A stretch of 64,000 bases of DNA. It comes from Reyranella sp. GTDB taxonomy: Bacteria; Pseudomonadota; Alphaproteobacteria; Reyranellales; Reyranellaceae. Position numbers and translations under genes: made by a program. Below, piece by piece: positions 31,878 to 37,543 of this stretch (within the stretch, counting starts at the first letter, position 1; the number at the start of each line of letters is the position of its first letter). The notes below the pieces were generated by a model. That model saw only the letters and a program-made list of their open reading frames with translations. It was not told where the DNA came from and did not search any database. The stretch is from contig NZ_SCUT01000010.1 in assembly GCF_004297265.1 (NCBI RefSeq), positions 62,001 to 126,000 of the forward strand. The letters are read 5' to 3'.

Positions 31878-32258
31878 GCTCTCAGCATACCGCCTGCACG
31901 CGCGAGCGTTGCCGTCGACATCCCATCCCGTGATGACGTCGGCCTTCGCAAAGACGCGCAAGGTGCAGTCGGCCTGCCCAGCGGGGCCTATCGTGTACGA
32001 CGCACCGACAACCGGAGCGCTGCCGATGGCCCCGCTGGTGTACGTGGGAGTGATCCCCATCGCCTCGTATGAGGTGGACCAGATGTAGGAAGTCTCGCCC
32101 ATGTTCGGGCGCTGATCCTGCGGTCGCCCCAGCTTGGCGACTGCGGCATCGATCGGCTTCCCTACCAAACCGTTCATGCCCCTCTCTATGTCGGGAAGGG
32201 GCGAGCACGCTAGGCATAGGAGGGTCAGCGCTGAAACAGAAGATAACATCATCCGCAT
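31869..32258 (-). CDS. Putative lipoprotein, lysogenic conversion (moron) candidate
   Basis: This is the only clear minus-strand gene in the prophage. ATG 32258 has CGGAG upstream and gives 129 aa; the frame extends upstream without support. The N-terminus is a lipoprotein-type signal (SSVSALTLLCLACSPLPD, Cys18). The mature part has VGKPIDAAVAKLGRPQDQRP, like small bacterial lipoproteins that bind the outer membrane, and two later Cys. Opposite orientation and a private leader suggest expression in the lysogen. It might alter the surface or block phage adsorption; this is inference. Confidence 0.7.
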   Translation of the reverse strand: MRMMLSSVSALTLLCLACSPLPDIERGMNGLVGKPIDAAVAKLGRPQDQRPNMGETSYIWSTSYEAMGITPTYTSGAIGSAPVVGASYTIGPAGQADCTLRVFAKADVITGWDVDGNARACRRYAESLR

Positions 32259-32281
32259 TGTAAACTCCGTGGTTGCATATA

Positions 32282-32296
32282 ACGTAATCATTACGT
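32282..32296. promoter_or_regulatory. Perfect palindrome ACGTAAT-C-ATTACGT (candidate operator)
   Basis: Seven-base arms around a single centre base, 24 bases upstream of the lipoprotein start and in the divergent control region of the lysogeny module. The symmetry suits a dimeric winged-helix repressor. Confidence 0.55.
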
Positions 32297-32301
32297 GATA
32301 A

Positions 32302-32328
32302 CCGGACAATGGTCCGGAATTTATTCCG
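32302..32328. promoter_or_regulatory. Overlapping palindromes, candidate operator 1
   Basis: CCGGAC-AATG-GTCCGG (32302-32317) overlaps CGGAAT-TT-ATTCCG (32315-32328). The unit GTCCGGA-n7-CCGAGG beginning at 32312 is repeated at 32424, so this is one of two related sites. Confidence 0.6.
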
Positions 32329-32414
32329 AGGGCTGGGGAGCACTTGGAGTGAATGGGTAGCGTAGAGTAGTTGTGCTAGGCGTATTTCTAGCTGTGAGCG
32401 GTAAACGGATTGAC

Positions 32415-32443
32415 GTCCGGCTCGTCCGGATGTAAATCCGAGG
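32415..32443. promoter_or_regulatory. Candidate operator 2 (GTCCGGA-n7-CCGAGG repeat)
   Basis: GTCCGG occurs at 32415 and 32424. The second copy starts GTCCGGA-n7-CCGAGG (32424-32443), containing the palindrome CGGAT-GTAA-ATCCG (32427-32440). The match to operator 1 in both flanks and symmetry suggests the same regulator binds both, about 112 bases apart. Confidence 0.6.
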
Positions 32444-32514
32444 AAGGGAACGAACGGGGAACATCCAGAGCGGTGGACCTCGATCAGAGCAGCACCGTCT
32501 AGGGGAACCAAGAC

Positions 32515-32673
32515 ATGACCACGATTGCTTCTGGAGAAATTGGTGGCTTTGAGTACCATCTCATGAGAGAAGGCTCCCGTAAGGGAAAGCCTTTCTTAGA
32601 GTACAAGCTGGAGAACGGAAGCCTCTGGCTCTGGATATTGGATTTCGAGCTTATCGTCAGCCGACGACGCTAG
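32515..32673 (+). CDS. 52-residue protein downstream of operators, unknown
   Basis: ATG 32515 is preceded by TAGGGGAACC. The sequence MTTIASGEIGGFEYHLMREG, then FLEYKLENGSLWLWILDFEL is short and mixed alpha-beta. As the first plus-strand gene after the operator region it could be a small regulator, for example a Cro-like or anti-repressor peptide. No DNA-binding motif is visible, so this is open. Confidence 0.5.
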   Translation: MTTIASGEIGGFEYHLMREGSRKGKPFLEYKLENGSLWLWILDFELIVSRRR

Positions 32674-32724
32674 GCTCGCGCCCTCACCTGTCGGCGACAG
32701 CCCAATTCGATGAAGGAGACCAAA

Positions 32725-33072
32725 ATGGCCCTAGAGCTTAACGATGACGACAAGGTGTCTTTGGACGGCCTGATCCGCACTGTGATGACGGTGCGGGAGA
32801 CTGATCCGGAGATGCCAGCGCAGACGCTTTACGCTCTGCTCGAAATCGTCAAGAACCCTGGCATCACCATGATCGAGCTGCAGAACAAGCTCAACATGTC
32901 GAGCGCTGGGACCTCTAGAGTGGTCTCCCGTCTCTCGCAGATCGAGAAGCCCAACGTGCCTGGGCTCGACTTCGTACTGCGAAGCGAGAACCTCATGGAC
33001 CGGCGAAACAAGATCGTCCAGCCGACCCCGAAGGGTCTCGCCTTCGTTCGCAAGCTGCTCCGTAAGTTATAG
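32725..33072 (+). CDS. MarR-like winged helix-turn-helix regulator (candidate lysogeny repressor)
   Basis: The protein is 115 aa. ATG 32725 has AAGGAG six bases upstream and is preferred to ATG 32710. The wHTH is clear: TLYALLEIVKNPGITMIELQ, then KLNMSSAGTSRVVSRLSQIE (recognition helix, residues about 55-75) and a wing ending RRNKIVQPTPKGLAFVRKLL. No CI- or Cro-type HTH is found in the window, so this is the best candidate for the repressor acting on the palindromes at 32282-32443. The integrase gene starts eight bases after its stop. Confidence 0.78.
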   Translation: MALELNDDDKVSLDGLIRTVMTVRETDPEMPAQTLYALLEIVKNPGITMIELQNKLNMSSAGTSRVVSRLSQIEKPNVPGLDFVLRSENLMDRRNKIVQPTPKGLAFVRKLLRKL

Positions 33073-33080
33073 GAGATCAC

Positions 33081-34145
33081 ATGACCGTCAGACCGAGGGG
33101 CGACGGCTTCCAGGCGGACTTCACCCACAAGGGCGTCCGCTATCGTGCCCAGTTCCCTACTCAACAGGAGGCGTTGACGTGGGAGGCAGATACCAACGCG
33201 GCGCTTATCGCCGGACGGCCACTACCGAAGGCTCCGACCGGGGCTAACGCCAACGCGACGCTCACGCTGGGCGAGCTGGCGAAGAAGACCATCGCGAAAT
33301 ACTGGGTCGGCACCAAGAACGAGCTGGGGGCCACGCGAAACCTTATGGCCTTCGTTGACTTCGTGGGGGCCAACACGCCGGCCGCCGCTGCCGCCAAGAC
33401 ATCGGTGGTCGACGATTTCGTCACCGAGCTTCAGAAGAAGGGCGACGCGGGGGGCACGATCAACCGCAAGCTCGCTGCCGTGTCCAAGATGTTCGGCTAT
33501 GGCGAGCGGATCGAGGCAATCCCCAAGCGCCCGATTATCGAGCGCCAGCGTGAGGGCGAGGCCAGAGAGCGCTACCTGCGCGAGCCCGAGGCGGACGCCA
33601 TCATAAAGACGTTCCGCCACTGGGCGAAGGAGGAGGAGGCCATCGTGACCGAGTTCCTACTCGACACAGGGGCTCGCCACGGTGAGGCAGCCACGGTGCG
33701 CGTCATGGACGTCATGTCGGGCGACCGTAAGCGGCCCCAGGCGATTGACCGTGTCACCTTGGGCGCCACTGGCTCCAAGAACGGCGAGTGGCGCGTCGTG
33801 CCATTGACCAAGCGGCTGCGGGAGCATCTACCGGCGCTCATGCTCGGCAAGGCGCCCCATGACCTTCTCTTCAGCGTCAACCGCTGGACCTACGCCGACC
33901 TGTTCCGCAAGGTCGTCGACCACCTGGGCCTGGGCGATGACGTCGTGGTCCACACCCTGCGCCACACCTGCGCGAGCTGGCTGGTGCAGCGTGGGGTCGA
34001 TCTTCGGCGAGTGCAGATTTGGATGGGTCACAAGTCGATCCAGACGACGCTGCGCTACGCCAAGCTGGCGCCAACGAGCCTATTTGAGGCCGTGTCGGTG
34101 CTGGATCAGCAGAGCACGAATGACAACGTGAAGGAGGCAGCGTGA
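33081..34145 (+). CDS. int: Tyrosine recombinase / phage integrase
   Basis: The protein is 354 aa. The N-terminal arm-binding domain (VRPRGDGFQADFTHKGVRYR) is followed by a SAM-like core-binding domain and the catalytic domain. Catalytic residues are visible: Arg in LDTGARHGEA (near 199), His and Arg in HTLRHTCASW (near 291-294), His in WMGHKSIQTT (near 317), and the nucleophile Tyr in LRYAKL (near 326). It lies directly after the MarR-like gene and about 2 kb from the tRNA-Leu junction, its probable attachment site. Confidence 0.95.
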   Translation: MTVRPRGDGFQADFTHKGVRYRAQFPTQQEALTWEADTNAALIAGRPLPKAPTGANANATLTLGELAKKTIAKYWVGTKNELGATRNLMAFVDFVGANTPAAAAAKTSVVDDFVTELQKKGDAGGTINRKLAAVSKMFGYGERIEAIPKRPIIERQREGEARERYLREPEADAIIKTFRHWAKEEEAIVTEFLLDTGARHGEAATVRVMDVMSGDRKRPQAIDRVTLGATGSKNGEWRVVPLTKRLREHLPALMLGKAPHDLLFSVNRWTYADLFRKVVDHLGLGDDVVVHTLRHTCASWLVQRGVDLRRVQIWMGHKSIQTTLRYAKLAPTSLFEAVSVLDQQSTNDNVKEAA

Positions 34146-34333
34146 ACCTATTGGAGCAGACGAAAGCAAGGCATAAGCGGCAAGGTATCTGGCTTTGCCG
34201 CTCGTGCGGAGAGAGCGTTGCTGGTGCGACGCACGTAGTCCGCACCACCGAGAGGGATAGCCGGCTGCTACATGAAACCTGCTACCTGCGAGAGCGACGA
34301 GAAGCCGGCGATCTGGCCGCCTTCTGTGATTAA
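34142..34333 (+). CDS. Small zinc-finger-like protein
   Basis: The protein is 63 aa, coupled to the integrase by ATGA overlap. It contains C-x2-C (WLCRSCGE) and a later H-x2-C (LLHETCYL), the spacing of a single treble-clef or ribbon zinc site. Coupling to the integrase raises the possibility of an excisionase-like or recombination accessory role, although no classical Xis motif is seen. Confidence 0.6.
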   Translation: MNLLEQTKARHKRQGIWLCRSCGESVAGATHVVRTTERDSRLLHETCYLRERREAGDLAAFCD

Positions 34334-34335
34334 CC

Positions 34336-34364
34336 AAACCCCCGCAATCCCGCGGGGGTTTTTC
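34336..34364 (+). terminator. Strong intrinsic terminator after integrase unit
   Basis: AAACCCCCGC (34336-34345) pairs with GCGGGGGTTT (34352-34361) around AATCCC, followed by TTCTTT. It closes the MarR-like/integrase/zinc-finger transcription unit. Confidence 0.9.
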
Positions 34365-34376
34365 TTTGGGGACCAC

Positions 34377-34547
34377 ATGGAGACCATTCTACCCAACGGC
34401 ATCGTCGTGGAGCGTGCGGTGTTCGACAACGTCATCACGATCTGCCTCTCACCGCAGCCCAGTCCCGACGCGGTCAAGCACATGACCCGCAAGGAGGCCC
34501 TGGCGCTCGCTGCGGCCCTGATCGACCACGTAGGAGAAACCGTATGA
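34377..34547 (+). CDS. 56-residue phage protein, unknown
   Basis: ATG 34377 lies 13 bases after the terminator and overlaps the next gene by ATGA. Protein METILPNGIVVERAVFDNVI, then HMTRKEALALAAALIDHVGE: a short beta hairpin then a helix. It is the first gene of a small unit that leads to the endolysin. Unknown function. Confidence 0.5.
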   Translation: METILPNGIVVERAVFDNVITICLSPQPSPDAVKHMTRKEALALAAALIDHVGETV

Positions 34548-34729
34548 CACCAATCGTTTTGATCCTGAGCCTGTTCACCTGGGACGGAGGATCGTCGATC
34601 CGCACCGTCGAGGGCTTCACCAGCATGGAGGCGTGCCAGACCGCCGCCGAGGGCTGGGTGAAGAGTATGCGGGCCACCCTCCCGGCCCACCTCCGCAACC
34701 CTGCGTCCGCAACCTGCGCCATCCGATAG
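34544..34729 (+). CDS. Small exported protein (signal-like N-terminus)
   Basis: The protein is 61 aa. The hydrophobic N-terminus MTPIVLILSLFTWDGG is followed by a segment with two Cys. A paralogue-like shape occurs at 35309 (short hydrophobic start, F-x-S/T-x-x-A/D-C-x-x-A pattern). The pair flanks the endolysin gene, so a role in lysis (spanin-like or lysis timing) deserves a look, though no lipobox is seen. Confidence 0.5.
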   Translation: MTPIVLILSLFTWDGGSSIRTVEGFTSMEACQTAAEGWVKSMRATLPAHLRNPASATCAIR

Positions 34730-34737
34730 GAGCACAC

Positions 34738-35295
34738 ATGACCAAACCTCTGATCCGATACAACGACCGAGACGTCTTCATCATGGCCCTCACGCTCTAC
34801 GGCGAGGCCCGAGGGCTCGACCTCGAAGGCCAGACCAAGGTCGCCTGGGTGATCCGCAATCGCGCCGAGCGCCGCGCTTTCGTGGGCTCCTCGTGGCTGG
34901 GCACCGAGGGGGCGGTTGCGAAGGTGTGCCTGATGCCCTGGCAGTTCTCGTGCTGGAACGACGGCGACCCTAATAGCGGCCGACTGCACACTTGGCTGGA
35001 CGAGTTCGACAGGCGCGGCGGTGCCAACATGGAAATACTGCCGTTCATCAACCTCGCTACGTCGGTTCTCGAAGGGCTCGTCGAGGACATCACCAACGGC
35101 GCCGACCACTATCACACGGTCCGCGCGCCGAGCTGGGCTCAGTCCTGGCCGCCGACCTGGGCCAAGGCTTACGGCGTCGTCGCCTGCGATACGATCGTGG
35201 ACGGCGATGGCGAAACGATCGCAGACCCAAGAGGCCACGTCTTCTACTCTAGTCTGGTGAAGCCTGGGGAGAAGTCTGCCTCGATCCCTTCGTAA
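34738..35295 (+). CDS. Cell wall hydrolase, SleB-type (probable endolysin)
   Basis: The protein is 185 aa. ATG 34738 has AGGAGCACAC upstream. Hydrolase_2 (SleB/CwlJ) hallmarks are present: MALTLYGEARGLDLEGQTKV with the catalytic Glu near residue 22, VAWVIRNRAERR, MPWQFSCW, GADHYHT, and C-terminal GHVFYSSL. There is no signal peptide, consistent with holin-dependent release. It is the only peptidoglycan hydrolase found in the window and is about 13 kb from the holin genes in the prophage map. Confidence 0.88.
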   Translation: MTKPLIRYNDRDVFIMALTLYGEARGLDLEGQTKVAWVIRNRAERRAFVGSSWLGTEGAVAKVCLMPWQFSCWNDGDPNSGRLHTWLDEFDRRGGANMEILPFINLATSVLEGLVEDITNGADHYHTVRAPSWAQSWPPTWAKAYGVVACDTIVDGDGETIADPRGHVFYSSLVKPGEKSASIPS

Positions 35296-35308
35296 CAGGA
35301 GACGTTTC

Positions 35309-35521
35309 ATGGAGCATATTTTGATCTTGGGCATGGTGATCGGCTCGGCGCACCCCTACGGGGCCACCAGTCAGGCCGTTCTGTTCCCCACCTACGACGC
35401 CTGCGAGAAAGCTCGCGTGAAGGCGGAAGAGACCTTCAGCACCGGAGGCATCTTCAGCTACTTCAAGAAGGCCCAGGGCGTCTGCGTGCCCCGCCACGCT
35501 CTTCCTGGGAGGCCGGCATGA
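35309..35521 (+). CDS. Small exported protein, unknown
   Basis: The protein is 70 aa with ACAGGAGACG upstream of the ATG. The N-terminus EHILILGMVIGSAHP is weakly hydrophobic, followed by FPTYDACEKARVKAEETF and a second Cys. It resembles the 34544 protein in length and pattern. It overlaps the next gene by ATGA. Confidence 0.5.
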   Translation: MEHILILGMVIGSAHPYGATSQAVLFPTYDACEKARVKAEETFSTGGIFSYFKKAQGVCVPRHALPGRPA

Positions 35522-35898
35522 TGACCTCCCAGGAGATCAAGGAGATCGTCTCCTCGATCACCTACAAGCCCGACTGGGCCATCAAGGTAGGCAAGGACGG
35601 CGATCGACTGTTCCTCCAGGCAACCGTGGCCGGCGAGGACAGCGTCACCGCCTGCCCGACCGTCTGGAAGACCGGCAAGCGCTACCTGTCGCTCCACATG
35701 AGCCGGCAGGAGGTGGTGGGCGCCGTCTTCGGGCTCATCAAGGACGCCGAGGAGCACGAGATGCGCGAGTGGTTCCGCTACCGCGGCGCATCGATCTTCA
35801 ACCCGCACCTCGATCCCGACGTCCTGGCCGAGGTGGCGCGAAAGAAGGCGTCGTTCGTCTTCAGGGAGAACGCGATGAGCATGGAGGAAGCTGCATGA
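35518..35898 (+). CDS. Phage protein near right end, unknown
   Basis: The protein is 126 aa. Beta-rich N-terminal half (DWAIKVGKDGDRLFLQATVA; YLSLHMSRQEVVGAVFGLIK) and helical C-terminal half (HEMREWFRYRGASIFNPHLD onward). The repeated HEMREWFRYRG pattern looks conserved and phage-like, but I do not know the family. It is coupled to both neighbours. Confidence 0.55.
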   Translation: MMTSQEIKEIVSSITYKPDWAIKVGKDGDRLFLQATVAGEDSVTACPTVWKTGKRYLSLHMSRQEVVGAVFGLIKDAEEHEMREWFRYRGASIFNPHLDPDVLAEVARKKASFVFRENAMSMEEAA

Positions 35899-36107
35899 GG
35901 GCGACGGCCCGGTGCGGGTGCCATGGGGTTTGGTACAGGCCGGAAGACCCCGGCCCGGCTCAGGCCCCCTGCGGCGTACGCTACTACACCGAAGATCAGG
36001 CGAGGGACGCCGTGACCGTCACCGGCCCTCCCGTCACAAAATCCCTTCGGTACAGAAGCGATCCCCGACGTGGCTCCGAAGCAACGAACAAAGGCAATAT
36101 TTGCTGA
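35895..36107 (+). CDS. Last prophage gene before junction, small Cys-containing protein
   Basis: The protein is 70 aa, starting at ATG 35895 overlapping the previous stop. Protein MRATARCGCHGVWYRPEDPG, then CGVRYYTEDQARDA: two N-terminal Cys and a His could bind zinc. Its stop (36107) is about 40 bases from the tRNA-Leu anticodon position. No terminator with a T-run is seen after it. Confidence 0.5.
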   Translation: MRATARCGCHGVWYRPEDPGPAQAPCGVRYYTEDQARDAVTVTGPPVTKSLRYRSDPRRGSEATNKGNIC

Positions 36108-36149
36108 TGTTTCGGGGCCTCTCCCTATCCGAAGGGATCGGTGGGAGGA

Positions 36150-36188
36150 TTTTAAGTCGCTGGCGTCTACCAATTCCGCCACGGGGGC
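36150..36188 (-). tRNA. Partial tRNA-Leu(UAA), 5' half only; right prophage attachment junction
   Basis: Read on the minus strand from 36188: acceptor GCCCCCG, then the leucine-type D arm GGCGGAATTGGTAGACGCC, then the anticodon loop CTTAAAA (anticodon UAA). Beyond the loop the stem does not close (AGCGA against TCCTC pairs at only two Watson-Crick positions), and no T arm or CGGGGGC acceptor strand follows to 36000. The 5' half therefore belongs to the chromosome and the sequence from about 36150 leftward to the phage. Crossing in the anticodon loop of tRNA-Leu is known for cyanophage-type T7-like phages with integrases. Confidence 0.7.
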
Positions 36189-36249
36189 CCCGCGCGGGCG
36201 ACCATAGTCAGGGGCGATTCCCCTGTCATCCCACGAGGCGCCTCATTCA

Positions 36250-36340
36250 CCTCTCCCCCGATAGGGGGAGAGGATGGGTGAGGGGGTGACGCACCGCCTG
36301 TAAACCCCTCACCTAGCCTCTCCCCCTAGCGGGGGAGAGG
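36250..36340. repeat. Intergenic palindromic repeat (nested inverted repeats)
   Basis: Two stems CTCTCCCCC/GGGGGAGAG (36251-36272 and 36318-36339, loops GATA and TAGC) flank a third, GGTGAGGGG/CCCCTCACC. The whole lies between the tRNA remnant and the converging FAD oxidase gene, where it may stop transcription from both sides. It resembles dispersed palindromic units of alphaproteobacterial genomes. Confidence 0.7.
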
Positions 36341-36343
36341 AAC

Positions 36344-37480
36344 TCACTCCACCGCGAAGCGGGCGGGCGAGAGCGACTCCTCGGTGACGCCGAGGTCGGC
36401 AACCTCGGCTGGGAGGGGCTTGCCGAGTGCCAGCGCGGCGGCGAGCTGGCCGGCGGCGTAGCCGGTCTGGATGCCGTAGCCGCCCTGGCCCGCCAGCCAG
36501 AAGAAGCCCTCGATCTTGGGGTCGTAGCCCGCGACCAGGTTCTTGTCGTGCACGAAGGAGCGCAGGCCGGCCCACTTGTTCTTGATGCGGCGGATCTGCA
36601 GCGTGCTCGCCGTCTCGATGCGGTCGACGGCGGTGGCGACGTCGATCTCCTCGGGCTGGGCGTCGCAGGGCGGCGAGGGGGTCTCGTCGGCGAGCGAGCC
36701 CAGGAACTGCCCGACTTCGGGCTTGAAGTAGAAGCTCTCGTCGAAGTCGATCAGCATCGGTAGGGGGCCGAGGTCGAGCCCCTGCGGTGCGTCGAAGGTG
36801 AAGGCGGTGCGCCGCTTCGGCACCAGCCCGATCGGCACGCAGCCGGCGAGGCCGCCCAGCACGTCGGCCCAGGCGCCGGCGGCATCGATGATGTTGGCCG
36901 CGCGCACGGTTTCGCCGTCGCGCAGGGTCACGTTCCACAGCCCGTCGAGGCGGGCGAGTCCCAGGACTTCGGCATTGAGGCGCAGCACCGCGCCCGCGGC
37001 GCGCGCGCCCTTCAGGAAGCCGCCATGGATCGAGGCCACGTCCATGTCGTCGGCCTCGGGCTCGAACACGGCACCGCCGCCGGCGGTCTCGGGCTTGAGG
37101 ATCGGCAGGCGGCGCAGCACCTCGGCCGGTTCCAGCCAGCGCACCGAGGGTACGAGGCGTGCATAATCTGCCGCAGCGGCCTTCACGGCGGCTTCCTGTC
37201 CGGCATGGCCGGCGATCAGCGCGCCGCGTGGCGTCAGCAGAGGGTGAGCGGAGAATCCCGCCGGCGGATTGCGGTAGAAGCGGCCCGAGGCCACCGTGAT
37301 CGCGCGAATCTGCGCGCTGCCATAGGTCTCCGAGTGCAGCGCGGCGGAGCGGCCGGTCGTGTGATAGGCGGGCACGGTCTCGCGCTCGAGGATGATCACC
37401 TTCGCATGGGGTGCGAGATGATAGGCGACGGAGACGCCGGCAATGCCGGCGCCGACAATGGCGAAATCGAAATCCTGCAT
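36344..37480 (-). CDS. FAD-dependent oxidoreductase (DAO / glycine oxidase-like)
   Basis: The protein is 378 aa starting at ATG 37480. The frame stays open much further upstream, but only as antisense to the ligase gene. N-terminal dinucleotide fold: FDFAIVGAGIAGVSVAYHLA (GxGxxG, residues 7-12) followed by ILERE. The C-terminal FAD motif is GFFWLAGQGGYGIQTGYAAG near 330-350. The D-amino acid oxidase superfamily (DadA, glycine and sarcosine oxidases) fits length and motifs. The substrate is not predictable. Divergent from the acyl-CoA ligase gene with 63 bases between starts. Confidence 0.88.
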   Translation of the reverse strand: MQDFDFAIVGAGIAGVSVAYHLAPHAKVIILERETVPAYHTTGRSAALHSETYGSAQIRAITVASGRFYRNPPAGFSAHPLLTPRGALIAGHAGQEAAVKAAAADYARLVPSVRWLEPAEVLRRLPILKPETAGGGAVFEPEADDMDVASIHGGFLKGARAAGAVLRLNAEVLGLARLDGLWNVTLRDGETVRAANIIDAAGAWADVLGGLAGCVPIGLVPKRRTAFTFDAPQGLDLGPLPMLIDFDESFYFKPEVGQFLGSLADETPSPPCDAQPEEIDVATAVDRIETASTLQIRRIKNKWAGLRSFVHDKNLVAGYDPKIEGFFWLAGQGGYGIQTGYAAGQLAAALALGKPLPAEVADLGVTEESLSPARFAVE

Positions 37481-37543
37481 GGGCGGCACATTGCAAGGTC
37501 GATGCCACGCCTGCAATAGTCTGCGCGCGAGGAAACGAGACCC

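Larger units (their letters stand above)
1..36150. mobile_element. T7-like (autographivirus-type) prophage, left end outside window
   Basis: A continuous plus-strand block has T7 gene order: DNA polymerase, exonuclease, portal, scaffold, capsid, tubular A and B, internal virion proteins, tail fibre, holin, small and large terminase. Protein lengths track T7 (for example gp11 is 196 aa in both, gp12 781 vs 794, gp8 522 vs about 536). A tyrosine integrase lies near the right end, and the right junction falls in a partial tRNA-Leu. No host-type genes interrupt it. The single-subunit RNA polymerase, helicase-primase and left attachment site are not in the window, so the element starts to the left. 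All structural genes read open, so it looks intact rather than decayed; whether it can be induced is unknown. Confidence 0.93.
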
